DNA of 12,189 bases, taken from T3Sed10-213 sp012519365 (lineage in GTDB: Bacteria; Planctomycetota; Phycisphaerae; Sedimentisphaerales; Anaerohalosphaeraceae). The notes beneath the pieces were generated by a model. The model saw only the letters and a list, made by a program, of their open reading frames with translations, made no database searches and had not been told where the DNA came from. Made by a program: the position numbers and the translations under genes. The first letter of the stretch is position 1; the number at the start of each line of letters is the position of its first letter. The stretch covers positions 1 to 12,189 of the forward strand of contig JAPXLV010000073.1 in the NCBI GenBank assembly GCA_033809355.1, read 5' to 3'. Positions 1 to 6,085 of the stretch are shown here, piece by piece.

Positions 1-361
1 GATCTGGGCATGGATCATTTTGAGATGCGTACCTGGCAGGGAATTCACCGGCATTTTTACATGACGCAGTTAAGCATGCTGTTTTGTGCCGAGGTACAGC
101 AGTCCCTCAGAGAAAAAAACGCCGGAGCATCTTTCCCTGACGATCGAACAGGTTCGTCGCGCCGCGGCCTGCTGGATGATGGGGCAATTTATGACGCCGC
201 CGGCACGGCAGCAGTATGATCAGCGAACGGCCGACATAATAACCTATTATCAAGGTCGCAATCAACTGGCCAGAAAATACCATTGGAAGCGAAACCTGAA
301 GCGCCTGAGAAAACTGGGCATCAATGTCAACAAATTAAAGAGTTGTGTGCCGTATGAATAA
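1..361 (+). pseudogene. IS701-like transposase, C-terminal fragment, frameshifted
   Basis: The left edge opens inside a reading frame (phase of base 1) encoding LGMDHFEMRTWQGIHRHF, which resembles the stretch just after the catalytic Glu in IS701-type DDE transposases (typically LGLDHFEGRSWxGxHHH). The frame holds to an A7 run at 113-119, then the homology continues one base further on (phase of base 2) as TPEHLSLTIEQVRRA and a basic tail ending KLKSCVPYE with a TAA at 359-361. Removing one A rejoins the halves as SLREKTPEHLSLTIEQ. Without that, the first frame runs into unrelated sequence and stops at 217-219. The catalytic domain lies outside the window, so its state is unknown. The gene could be dead, be rescued by slippage on the A run, or show a homopolymer sequencing error. 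The family call is from memory of motifs, not a search. Confidence 0.7.
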
Positions 362-479
362 ATATAAGTCGCGCTGTCGTATTAAAGTTGCCCTTAAAAA
401 GGGTATCAAGACAGTAAAAAATCGTGCGAAGATAGTAAAGAAACGAGAGAGTCTAAATCTTTGTTCTTATTGGAGTTAA
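354..479 (+). CDS. Possible 41-residue basic peptide, doubtful
   Basis: A short frame begins with an ATG that overlaps the last eight bases of the transposase frame and ends at TAA 477-479. The peptide begins MNKYKSRCRIKVALKKGIK and carries 14 Lys or Arg in 41 residues. The only upstream purine stretch (AAAGAG at 337-342) is 11 bases from the ATG, which is far for a ribosome binding site. It may simply be open sequence in the tail of the insertion element. I do not recognise a family, and the case for a real gene is weak. Confidence 0.15.
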   Translation: MNKYKSRCRIKVALKKGIKTVKNRAKIVKKRESLNLCSYWS

Positions 480-513
480 GTGTTAAATACAGGCATTTAA
501 TCAGGTTGCAAAA

Positions 514-548
514 AGAGGGCAGTTCGAATCCCGCCCTCTCCGTTTTTT
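514..548 (+). terminator. Possible intrinsic terminator overlapping the tRNA-end scar
   Basis: AGAGGGC (514-520) pairs perfectly with GCCCTCT (533-539) around a 12-base loop, and TTTTTT follows at 543-548, three bases after the stem. This would stop transcription coming from the transposase remnant before it reaches the permease promoter. The stem uses the acceptor-strand bases of the tRNA remnant, so it may be a by-product of that origin. Confidence 0.4.
521..542 (+). other. 3' end of a serine-type tRNA gene, no tRNA body: probable attachment-site scar
   Basis: The bases GTTCGAATCCCGCCCTCTCCG (522-542) read as the T loop (TTCGAAT), the 3' side of the T stem, a 3' acceptor strand CCTCTCC and discriminator G, as in many bacterial serine tRNAs. 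Six T follow (543-548), as after a tRNA gene. Upstream there is no GGAGAGG acceptor strand, D arm or anticodon arm, and the 5' side of the T stem (GGCAG) does not pair with CCCGC. So this is a tRNA end, not a tRNA. Such copies are usually left where an element integrates at a tRNA 3' end. With the tRNA on the plus strand, this would be the right border, with the element to the left where the transposase remnant sits. The identity as serine tRNA rests on the acceptor sequence only. Confidence 0.55.
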
Positions 549-725
549 CAGTCCATTGAAGAGCATTTAACAGTTTTTGCCAATAGCGAGGGGAAAGGGA
601 GTGGATTTTTCATTCGCTAAACCTTCGTTTTTGGTGTCCTCTTTTTTCTCCACTGTCAATCACGTCGCGATGCGTTTTTTGGTTTGATTTCAACGATCCA
701 GGGGTTTACTCAATGAACTTTCAAA
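549..725. other. Gene-free spacer before the permease promoter
   Basis: No reading frame with a plausible start, no RNA gene and no repeat is evident here. The only pattern is a six-base inverted repeat, AGTGGA (600-605) and TCCACT (649-654), too short and too far apart to call. No ArsR- or MerR-type regulator gene is present, although metal efflux permeases are often next to one. Confidence 0.5.
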
Positions 726-755
726 TTGTCGTGACGTATATTAAGTCGATATAAT
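726..755 (+). promoter_or_regulatory. Sigma-70-type promoter for the permease gene
   Basis: TTGTCG (726-731) and a perfect TATAAT (750-755) are 18 bases apart, which predicts a start near 762 and a leader of about 26 bases before the ATG at 788. A small inverted repeat, TATAT (737-741) and ATATA (749-753), overlaps the spacer and -10 box and could be an operator half-site pair, but it is short and AT-rich. Confidence 0.5.
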
Positions 756-787
756 TTTGTCAAATAATAGGAATAGTGGAGTATGAT

Positions 788-1933
788 ATGGAATTTGTAT
801 TAGAGTTAATAACCGGTTTCTGGCAGACACTTTCCAAGATGTCCCCCTATTTGCTGCTGGGTTTTTTGGTGGCGGGGTTGCTGAGCGTATGGATTTCCCC
901 GGCGGCGGTGGAGCGGCATCTGGGTAGGCCGGGCTTTATGTCAATCCTTAAGGCTTCGCTGTTTGGCATTCCCTTGCCGCTCTGTTCTTGCGGCGTTATC
1001 CCGGTGGCGATGTCTCTGCATAAGCACGGTGCGGGCAAAGGGGCGACCGTATCCTTTCTGCTTTCGACCCCGCAAACAGGGGTAGACAGCATCTTGGTAA
1101 CCTACAGTCTGATGGGGCCGGCCCTGGCGGTGTTTCGACCCTTAGCGGCACTGGCAACGGGCCTGTTCGGCGGCGGCCTGGTGGATCTGGCAGAAAAAAA
1201 TCACAACCCGCCCGGAAAAGACCAACACGGCAACCCCTGCACTGACGATTGTTGTTCAAATGACAAACCCAAGACGAACTGGTTTGTGCGGGCAATGCGG
1301 CACGGTTTTGTTACACTGCCAAGCGACATTGGTCGTTCGATGCTCATTGGGCTGGTGGTGGCTGCCTTTATTACCGCGGTGGTGCCGGATGATTTTTTTG
1401 CCTCGTACCTGGCCGGCGGCGGAGGACTGATTGCGATGCTGACGATGTTGGTCACGGGCATTCCCGTCTATGTGTGTGCCACCGCATCGGTTCCAGTTGC
1501 CGTGGCGCTCATGGCCAAAGGCCTAAGCCCCGGCGCGGCAATGGTATTTCTGATGACCGGTCCGGCCACAAACGCCGCCACTATGGCTACGTTGTGGGGG
1601 ACACTGGGCAAACGGTCTGCAATTGCCTATCTGGTCAGTATCGTTGTTTGCGCGTTGGTTTCGGGCTATATTATCGACTCCTTTATTTTTGCCGGGGGCT
1701 ATGATCCCCATCAGCACATCCATGAGCAAATGTTGCCTGCGTGGTTCAATGTTGCATCGGCCGTGGTTTTACTGGGCGTTTTGGGCTTTGGTATTTATCG
1801 GAAATACAGGCGAAAATGTAAAGGCGGTTTTAGACACACCAGCGGCCTTGCGAATATCAGGCCGCAGCCAGACGGTGATACTCAATCGCCCGATAAAACA
1901 GTGTTCATTCTTGCTCCCGAATTTTGGCATTAA
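788..1933 (+). CDS. SO_0444-type heavy-metal (Cu/Zn) efflux permease
   Basis: Integral membrane protein of the ArsP/DUF318 permease superfamily, likely exporting a heavy metal from the cytoplasm. The start is the ATG at 788, six bases after GTGGAG (776-781); an in-frame GTG at 776 would lie inside that binding site. Family signatures are PLPLCSCGVIPVA (residues 63-74, with the paired Cys), STPQTGVDSI (93-102) and a second half with ATASVPVAVALMAKG and MTGPATNAAT (231-265), so the protein has the usual two related bundles of membrane helices. The central loop carries a Cys cluster, CTDDCC (151-156), and a His-containing segment HQHIH (308-312) precedes the last helix, both plausible metal-binding sites. 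After the last helix (about 323-337) is a polar tail of about 44 residues with a single Cys, which I do not recognise. The next gene follows after 86 bases and may share its transcript. The metal specificity is inferred from the family name. Confidence 0.85.
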   Translation: MEFVLELITGFWQTLSKMSPYLLLGFLVAGLLSVWISPAAVERHLGRPGFMSILKASLFGIPLPLCSCGVIPVAMSLHKHGAGKGATVSFLLSTPQTGVDSILVTYSLMGPALAVFRPLAALATGLFGGGLVDLAEKNHNPPGKDQHGNPCTDDCCSNDKPKTNWFVRAMRHGFVTLPSDIGRSMLIGLVVAAFITAVVPDDFFASYLAGGGGLIAMLTMLVTGIPVYVCATASVPVAVALMAKGLSPGAAMVFLMTGPATNAATMATLWGTLGKRSAIAYLVSIVVCALVSGYIIDSFIFAGGYDPHQHIHEQMLPAWFNVASAVVLLGVLGFGIYRKYRRKCKGGFRHTSGLANIRPQPDGDTQSPDKTVFILAPEFWH

Positions 1934-2019
1934 CAAGAACAATCGAAGCGCGATTCCGTAGGGATGATAAAGGGTGAATTCTGTATACAAAAAATTCGAA
2001 TAGTGGAAAGGGGAATGCG

Positions 2020-2661
2020 ATGAAAAAGACATGGGAAATTGCGTTGTCCGCAGTGCTTCTTTCTTTCGTGGTTTATGGCTGCACTAAATCCGAACCAACA
2101 GATACCGTCACTCGTTCAGAGCAAGGTTCTCAAACCGCGAACATTGATCATGAGCGTCCTGAGGCCCCCGATTTTACCCTGACCGATCATAACGGAAATA
2201 CCCATCGTTTGTCTGATTATAAGGGCAAAATTATTGTTTTGGAGTGGATAAATCCTGAATGTCCATTTGTAGCCCGCCATTATCAGGAAGGGACGATGGT
2301 CGATTTGGCCCGGACCTATGCAAACCGGGACGTTGTGTGGCTGGCGATGAACAGTACAAGCCATTTTGATCAGGAAAAGAATAAGGCATTTGCAGAGACA
2401 CACGATCTGTCGTATCCGGTATTGGATGACAGCGATGGGACTGTCGGCCGGCTGTATAAGGCCAAAACAACGCCGCATATGTTCGTGATTGACAAAGCCG
2501 GACGCATTGCCTACGACGGTGCGATTGACGACGATCCGCAAGGCAGCAAGGCATCAAAAACCAATTACGTCAAAGATGCACTGGATGCTCTGCTTGATAA
2601 TCGTCCTGTGCAAATCGCACAGACCAAGCCCTATGGCTGCTCAGTCAAATACGCCGATTGA
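2020..2661 (+). CDS. Redoxin (AhpC/TSA-like) domain lipoprotein
   Basis: Predicted exported lipoprotein of 213 residues. A lipoprotein signal peptide ends in VVYGC with the lipidated Cys at 21. A thioredoxin-fold redoxin domain follows from about residue 48: APDFTLTDHNG, then WINPECPFVARHY with the active Cys at 81, and the cis-proline region KTTPHMFVID (149-158). It has one Cys where thioredoxins have CxxC, followed by a conserved C-terminal KPYGCSVKY with Cys207. This pattern is typical of a redoxin subfamily with CPFV near the start and GCxxK near the end, so Cys207 may be the resolving partner. AAGGGGA (2008-2014) lies five bases before the ATG. Its position behind a metal permease suggests envelope thiol or metal-stress protection; that link is inference, and the substrate is unknown. 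Confidence 0.85.
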   Translation: MKKTWEIALSAVLLSFVVYGCTKSEPTDTVTRSEQGSQTANIDHERPEAPDFTLTDHNGNTHRLSDYKGKIIVLEWINPECPFVARHYQEGTMVDLARTYANRDVVWLAMNSTSHFDQEKNKAFAETHDLSYPVLDDSDGTVGRLYKAKTTPHMFVIDKAGRIAYDGAIDDDPQGSKASKTNYVKDALDALLDNRPVQIAQTKPYGCSVKYAD

Positions 2662-2707
2662 AAAGTTCACTCTTTTCCGGTAAAACCAACCGAGGCGGAT
2701 GAACCCA

Positions 2708-2730
2708 ACGACTCAGACAAGGTGAGTCGT
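2708..2730. other. Hairpin A of the spacer (8-bp perfect stem)
   Basis: ACGACTCA (2708-2715) and TGAGTCGT (2723-2730) form a perfect 8-bp stem with a 7-base loop. No T run follows on either strand. The loop bases CAAGG (2718-2722) are complementary to CCTTG (2745-2749) in the left arm of hairpin B, so an alternative pairing between the two is possible. Confidence 0.5.
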
Positions 2731-2743
2731 GACAAGAGAAGAC

Positions 2744-2772
2744 GCCTTGCTCATCTGTTGAATGAGCAAGGC
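2744..2772. terminator. Hairpin B of the spacer (11-bp perfect stem), possible terminator
   Basis: GCCTTGCTCAT (2744-2754) and ATGAGCAAGGC (2762-2772) make a perfect 11-bp stem with a 7-base loop, 83 bases after the redoxin stop and 143 bases after the convergent AsmA-like stop. There is no T run on the plus side. On the minus side the following bases (GTCTTCTCTTGTC) are only moderately T-rich. It is the best candidate here for a shared bidirectional terminator, although it lacks the classical U tract. Confidence 0.4.
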
Positions 2773-2775
2773 CGA

Positions 2776-2798
2776 CGTTGGCCGTGACGGTTCCAACG
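2776..2798. other. Hairpin C of the spacer, and the featureless rest up to 2914
   Basis: CGTTGG (2776-2781) pairs with CCAACG (2793-2798), with an inner CCG/CGG stem (2782-2784 with 2788-2790) and a two-base bulge. It starts three bases after hairpin B. No coding frame of interest lies between here and 2914; frames reading through on the plus strand run antisense into the AsmA-like gene. An A7 run at 2899-2905 lies beside that gene's stop but has no hairpin placed to make a terminator. Confidence 0.4.
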
Positions 2799-2914
2799 CG
2801 GACTTAAGGGGTTGGCTCTTTACACAGGGAATCAGTGGGTCGTTGCGCTGCCGCCGCTGGATGGCGCCCCGGACAAGGCGGCCCAACGGAATGATGGGAA
2901 AAAAAGGAATGCGG

Positions 2915-4849
2915 CTATTCTTCTTTCAGTTGCTGCCAAAGAAGCGCCCGCAGTGCGTTTTGAATTTCCGGAAGGGCGACGACCTGCGGCTGGGGGTCAC
3001 CGAGCGTGCCTTCAATTCTGACCGCAGCAAAACCGGCCTGAAGTCCTTTGATCATACGATCCAACTCCTTCATACCGGGTATTTTGCTATCCCGCAACGG
3101 TTGCATGGAGCCGGTTAAAAAGCCGGAAACCGGCGAGTTTTTGCCCATTGTGATATCGTGAATCTCACCGGCTCCGCGGATTTCTGTACCCTGATTGAAA
3201 TACTCGAAACTCATAATGTCTACTTTATGACCCTGAACGGACACTTTTAATTGGCCCTGTCCCTGTGGTCTTTTTTGGCCGAAATTCAGATTCATTGCCT
3301 CGTACACGGCGCCAATAATCTTCATTTTCACCAAATCCGATTCGCTCAGTATGATATCGGCGCTGCCGGAAAGCGTCTGCAAATTTCCTAAACTTCGACA
3401 CCGTACCGTCCCGCTCAACAACCCCGATACCGGTTGTGCCTCGGCATTGAAGGTGTGTACGACTCGATCGATATCGAGGTGTTCAAAGTCAGCGATGAAG
3501 TGGGTAAAGAGTTCATTCTCTCGGCGTGTAAGATTGAGCCACGGCAGGATGACGCCGCTGAATGCGGGGATGGTAACAGTCTGGGTGACCAACCGAGAGT
3601 TACCAAGATATCCTTCGGCGGTGATCTCACCGAGACCAGCGGTTTGAAACAACTGACCGATCACCCGCAAACGAAGCGAAATGGCCATCGGTTCCATCGC
3701 GCGTTTATCAGGAGCCGGGCCAACGTTAAAAACGCCGCTCAAAACCATATCCTCTACCAAATCCCCCTTAAGCAACGGCGCTGGATGGATCTCTGAAAAC
3801 TCAATTGAAGCTGTAGTCTGTTGAGGCTGTTTTACAAAGACCGTCGCGGCAACAGTCGCTTTACCCTCCAGCAATGTCACAGCAAGGTCTTCTATATCAA
3901 GGCGGTTTTCGCTAAACTTATAGCGTATTATCCCTTGATCAGCAGTAAGGGCAGGGGGAGAGTCCTCTATTTGTTCCCATAATGACCAGGGGTCAACGGA
4001 GAACTGTTTAATCTCAGCGAGGAATTTGTCCGCATTTAGTGCCACTGTGGACTGCAAAGAGCTCTGAATGCCGCGCACCCCTATGTCTTCGATAGACAAC
4101 TGGCCGCTGATATCCCATGGCTTCAGCGAGACGATACGGCCGGTCCATCGAGCCTTCAGTTTTTGAACATCGCGAAGCGGTTTTTGGATTATTTCCGGCA
4201 GGGCGGCAATGTCTTTCATATCGACACTCAGCGTATGATCCAGCGTTTTAGGATCAAACAGGGCATCAACAGTGTTTTCCTTGGCTACTGCCAATGCCGC
4301 TTTCAAACGGCCGGCATGGTCGGTTGTACTGGTCAAGGCGATGTTAGACACCTCAACGGGAACTTGGCCGGCCTGTTCAAAATGGAGCGTGCCGTTGATT
4401 ATCGCAAGAGCGGGAATTGCCGAGCGGCCCGATCGCTTCGGTCTGTTGGCCCAGCGTGTTTGCAGGGGGTCAATATTCATCCGACCCTGTTCGTCACGGC
4501 GTAACGTCAGCACAGGATCGGTGACGGAGATATCAGAAACCCTCAGTTCCCATGTTCTCAGCAGGGTCTTGAGGCTGCTCATTGTAATTGAAAGGGTACG
4601 AGCGGTCAAAAAAGGCTCCTGCTCGTCTTCCACCCTTGCCGAGAGTCGGCTGATGCGGACATGTCCGTCAAAGTCGAAGTTGACACGGTTTGCCGTTATT
4701 TCAAGCCCCATACGATTGCCAAGGTGACGCAGCACCCATCGTCCGCCCCGATCCGATTTCAGCAGCACAACGCCGGCAATGAGCAGTGCGCCCACAAGCA
4801 GAATCATCCTCAGAATAAAACGAAAACGCCGTGGTTGTTTTTCTGCCAT
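2915..4849 (-). CDS. AsmA-like inner-membrane-anchored envelope protein
   Basis: A 644-residue protein with one N-terminal membrane segment (about residues 11-30) after a basic start MAEKQPRRFRF, then a long periplasmic region rich in beta-strand repeats. The AsmA signature opens with RVNFDFDGHVRISRLSARV (55-73). The C-terminal part has GSADIILSESDL (495-506) and ends with IEGTLGDPQPQVVALP (612-627), the pattern usual at the end of AsmA and related bridge-like proteins. The family is linked to outer-membrane assembly and lipid traffic; the exact job here is unknown. The frame is open 36 codons further upstream, but that extension overlaps the DUF6655 gene in another frame and would bury the membrane anchor, so the ATG at 4849 is preferred. 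Its ribosome site is weak (AGAG ten bases upstream). It follows the DUF6655 stop by 38 bases, suggesting one transcript. Confidence 0.75.
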   Translation of the reverse strand: MAEKQPRRFRFILRMILLVGALLIAGVVLLKSDRGGRWVLRHLGNRMGLEITANRVNFDFDGHVRISRLSARVEDEQEPFLTARTLSITMSSLKTLLRTWELRVSDISVTDPVLTLRRDEQGRMNIDPLQTRWANRPKRSGRSAIPALAIINGTLHFEQAGQVPVEVSNIALTSTTDHAGRLKAALAVAKENTVDALFDPKTLDHTLSVDMKDIAALPEIIQKPLRDVQKLKARWTGRIVSLKPWDISGQLSIEDIGVRGIQSSLQSTVALNADKFLAEIKQFSVDPWSLWEQIEDSPPALTADQGIIRYKFSENRLDIEDLAVTLLEGKATVAATVFVKQPQQTTASIEFSEIHPAPLLKGDLVEDMVLSGVFNVGPAPDKRAMEPMAISLRLRVIGQLFQTAGLGEITAEGYLGNSRLVTQTVTIPAFSGVILPWLNLTRRENELFTHFIADFEHLDIDRVVHTFNAEAQPVSGLLSGTVRCRSLGNLQTLSGSADIILSESDLVKMKIIGAVYEAMNLNFGQKRPQGQGQLKVSVQGHKVDIMSFEYFNQGTEIRGAGEIHDITMGKNSPVSGFLTGSMQPLRDSKIPGMKELDRMIKGLQAGFAAVRIEGTLGDPQPQVVALPEIQNALRALLWQQLKEE

Positions 4850-4887
4850 AAGTCGGTATCTCTTGAACCTTGGAAAAACGGACTCTG

Positions 4888-5526
4888 TTACGGTTCCATC
4901 GTGCGGTCCACCACCGGCACATTGCCGACGGTTTGCGGACCGAATCCCAAAAACCACCAGTCTTCGCGGAGTGTTTTGCCGACGTAAGGACCACTCTGTG
5001 CAACAATTTCTCCAGTATCGGACCAGTACGCGACATATGAGATGCTCGCATAACCGACTTGACGAATGTTTTTGGTGATAGCTATTTCAGGTGTGACGAC
5101 CGTCTGAGCAATCGCTCCTGCTCCGGACACATCAGAGCCGGTTGGCGGGCCGTAGATTGCCGGCAGGCCCACCAGACTTTGGTAGTGGTCAATCCCGATG
5201 CCGTTGCTGCGCATTTCAATGATCATTTCCGCCTCGTTGCGGTCGGCCTTGACAAAGGCGCCCGCCTGAAGCACGGCCGCCCGGAATTCAGCCGTCGCGA
5301 ATTCTTTCTCAGCATCGGACAGATAGGAATTGTCGATAAACACTTTACGTCCTCGCAGCAAATCAAAAGACAGTTTGGAAATGGCCTTGGAGACCGCCTC
5401 GGAGGTCAAATATTGCTGCGTAGCCGTGGCCGACGGCGAGGTCACGCGCACTGTTGAACAGCCCGGCAGTCCAATCACTGTCGCCGGCAAGACTAAAAAT
5501 CCTAAAATAAGCCATTTTTGATTCAT
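4888..5526 (-). CDS. DUF6655-family lipoprotein
   Basis: A 212-residue predicted lipoprotein. The signal peptide ends in GLPGC with the lipid Cys at residue 23. The mature part matches my memory of DUF6655: ATQQYLTSEAVSKAISKL (35-52), GRKVFIDNSYL (59-69), EMIIEMRSNGIGID (100-113), and a closing YVAYW...GEIVAQSGPYVGK...WWFLGFGPQTVGN block. No catalytic residues are evident. GGAG lies five bases before the ATG. It is the likely partner of the AsmA-like gene directly downstream, and both products act in the envelope. The function of the family is not known to me. A complete, intact gene of normal appearance. Confidence 0.7.
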   Translation of the reverse strand: MNQKWLILGFLVLPATVIGLPGCSTVRVTSPSATATQQYLTSEAVSKAISKLSFDLLRGRKVFIDNSYLSDAEKEFATAEFRAAVLQAGAFVKADRNEAEMIIEMRSNGIGIDHYQSLVGLPAIYGPPTGSDVSGAGAIAQTVVTPEIAITKNIRQVGYASISYVAYWSDTGEIVAQSGPYVGKTLREDWWFLGFGPQTVGNVPVVDRTMEP

Positions 5527-5585
5527 TAAGTCTCCAGCATGCTTTGCCTGTTATCCCGCTGCTGCTTATGATGCACAGAAAAAAT

Positions 5586-5614
5586 TATATACACCATCCA
5601 GCGGTTTTATTCAA
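5586..5614 (-). promoter_or_regulatory. Candidate promoter for the DUF6655 / AsmA-like unit
   Basis: On the minus strand, TTGAAT (5614-5609) and TATATA (5591-5586) are 17 bases apart, about 60 bases before the DUF6655 start. It lies in the 143-base gap after the DUF503 stop, so the two envelope genes could be expressed apart from DUF503. Confidence 0.4.
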
Positions 5615-5669
5615 GCGGGTGATCGTCGTTGGCGGCAAAGATCTCCCGACTCATCCGTCCAACAAGAAA

Positions 5670-5915
5670 TCATCCATCCTGTCGAACATATTCGGCGATT
5701 AAATCCAGTTGACGGTTCACCAGATGCCCATCATTGGACACCACCGCCAGCCCAATGCGGGCGATCAGTTTACTGTCTTGGGCTTCGATTTCCGCGGTCG
5801 CACAATTAAATCGGCTTCGCAGCCGCTCGATAAGGCTCTTTACGATTTTGCGTTTGTCCTTTAGCGATCCAATCGCATGTAAATGAATCGTAATAGTCAA
5901 CAGGCCAACCTGCAT
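5670..5915 (-). CDS. DUF503 (YlxP-like) small protein
   Basis: An 81-residue protein matching DUF503: MQVGLLTITIHLHAIGSLK at the start, KDKRKIVKSLIERLRSRF (19-36), and IGLAVVSNDGHLVNRQLD. The length is normal for the family (about 80-95). The frame also has an ATG at 5927, but GGAG (5925-5922) sits six bases before the ATG at 5915, and family members begin at this point (MxVGVLTVELHI), so the shorter start is chosen. Function is unclear; in many bacteria the gene lies with infB and rbfA, hinting at ribosome-linked work. That context is absent here, and the genes on the same strand are envelope proteins. Confidence 0.85.
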   Translation of the reverse strand: MQVGLLTITIHLHAIGSLKDKRKIVKSLIERLRSRFNCATAEIEAQDSKLIARIGLAVVSNDGHLVNRQLDLIAEYVRQDG

Positions 5916-5956
5916 TGTGGACTCCATAAAGATATTTTTTCAAAACCTGACCGCTT

Positions 5957-5985
5957 ACTTTACCCAAAACAGACGGCAGTGAAAA
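5957..5985 (-). promoter_or_regulatory. Weak candidate promoter for DUF503
   Basis: On the minus strand, TTTTCA (5985-5980) and TAAAGT (5962-5957) are 17 bases apart, about 40 bases before the DUF503 start. The matches are modest. An eight-T run (6021-6028) lies further upstream between the divergent promoters, with no obvious role. Confidence 0.25.
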
Positions 5986-6049
5986 GAGGATGTTGCTCAG
6001 AGTTTAACGTGCGGCTAATCTTTTTTTTAATAATCAGGACAAATACCGA

Positions 6050-6079
6050 TTGACAACCTTTGCAAAATAAGCATAATAT
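6050..6079 (+). promoter_or_regulatory. Strong sigma-70-type promoter for the PEP-CTERM gene
   Basis: A perfect TTGACA (6050-6055) is followed after 18 bases by TAATAT (6074-6079); CATAAT (6072-6077) at 16 bases is the alternative register. The start would be near 6086, giving a leader of about 230 bases to the ATG at 6315. Confidence 0.55.
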
Positions 6080-6085
6080 AAACTG

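Noticed and set aside
1..4. GATC at the window start as a cloning junction
   Set aside because: Four bases are too little evidence, and the reading frame of the transposase simply runs into the edge.
112..140. A AAA AAC heptamer as a programmed -1 frameshift site
   Set aside because: The heptamer is in the right phase, but a -1 shift leads to a TGA at 138-140. The transposase homology continues in the opposite (+1) phase, so this is not a -1 programmed site.
440..542. Complete tRNA-Ser gene
   Set aside because: No 5' acceptor strand, D arm or anticodon arm can be found upstream of the T loop, and the T stem does not pair.
2700..2800. Integron attC site
   Set aside because: The hairpins lack the RYYYAAC/GTTRRRY core sites and are separate stems rather than one long imperfect palindrome; no integrase or cassette array is seen.
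2762..3118. 118-residue plus-strand frame at the end of the AsmA-like gene
   Set aside because: It starts inside hairpin B and reads antisense through conserved AsmA-like codons; it has no ribosome site or recognisable content.
4850..4957. N-terminal extension of the AsmA-like protein
   Set aside because: It overlaps the DUF6655 coding end in a different frame and places Arg/Gly-rich sequence before the membrane anchor; the ATG at 4849 gives a normal anchored start.
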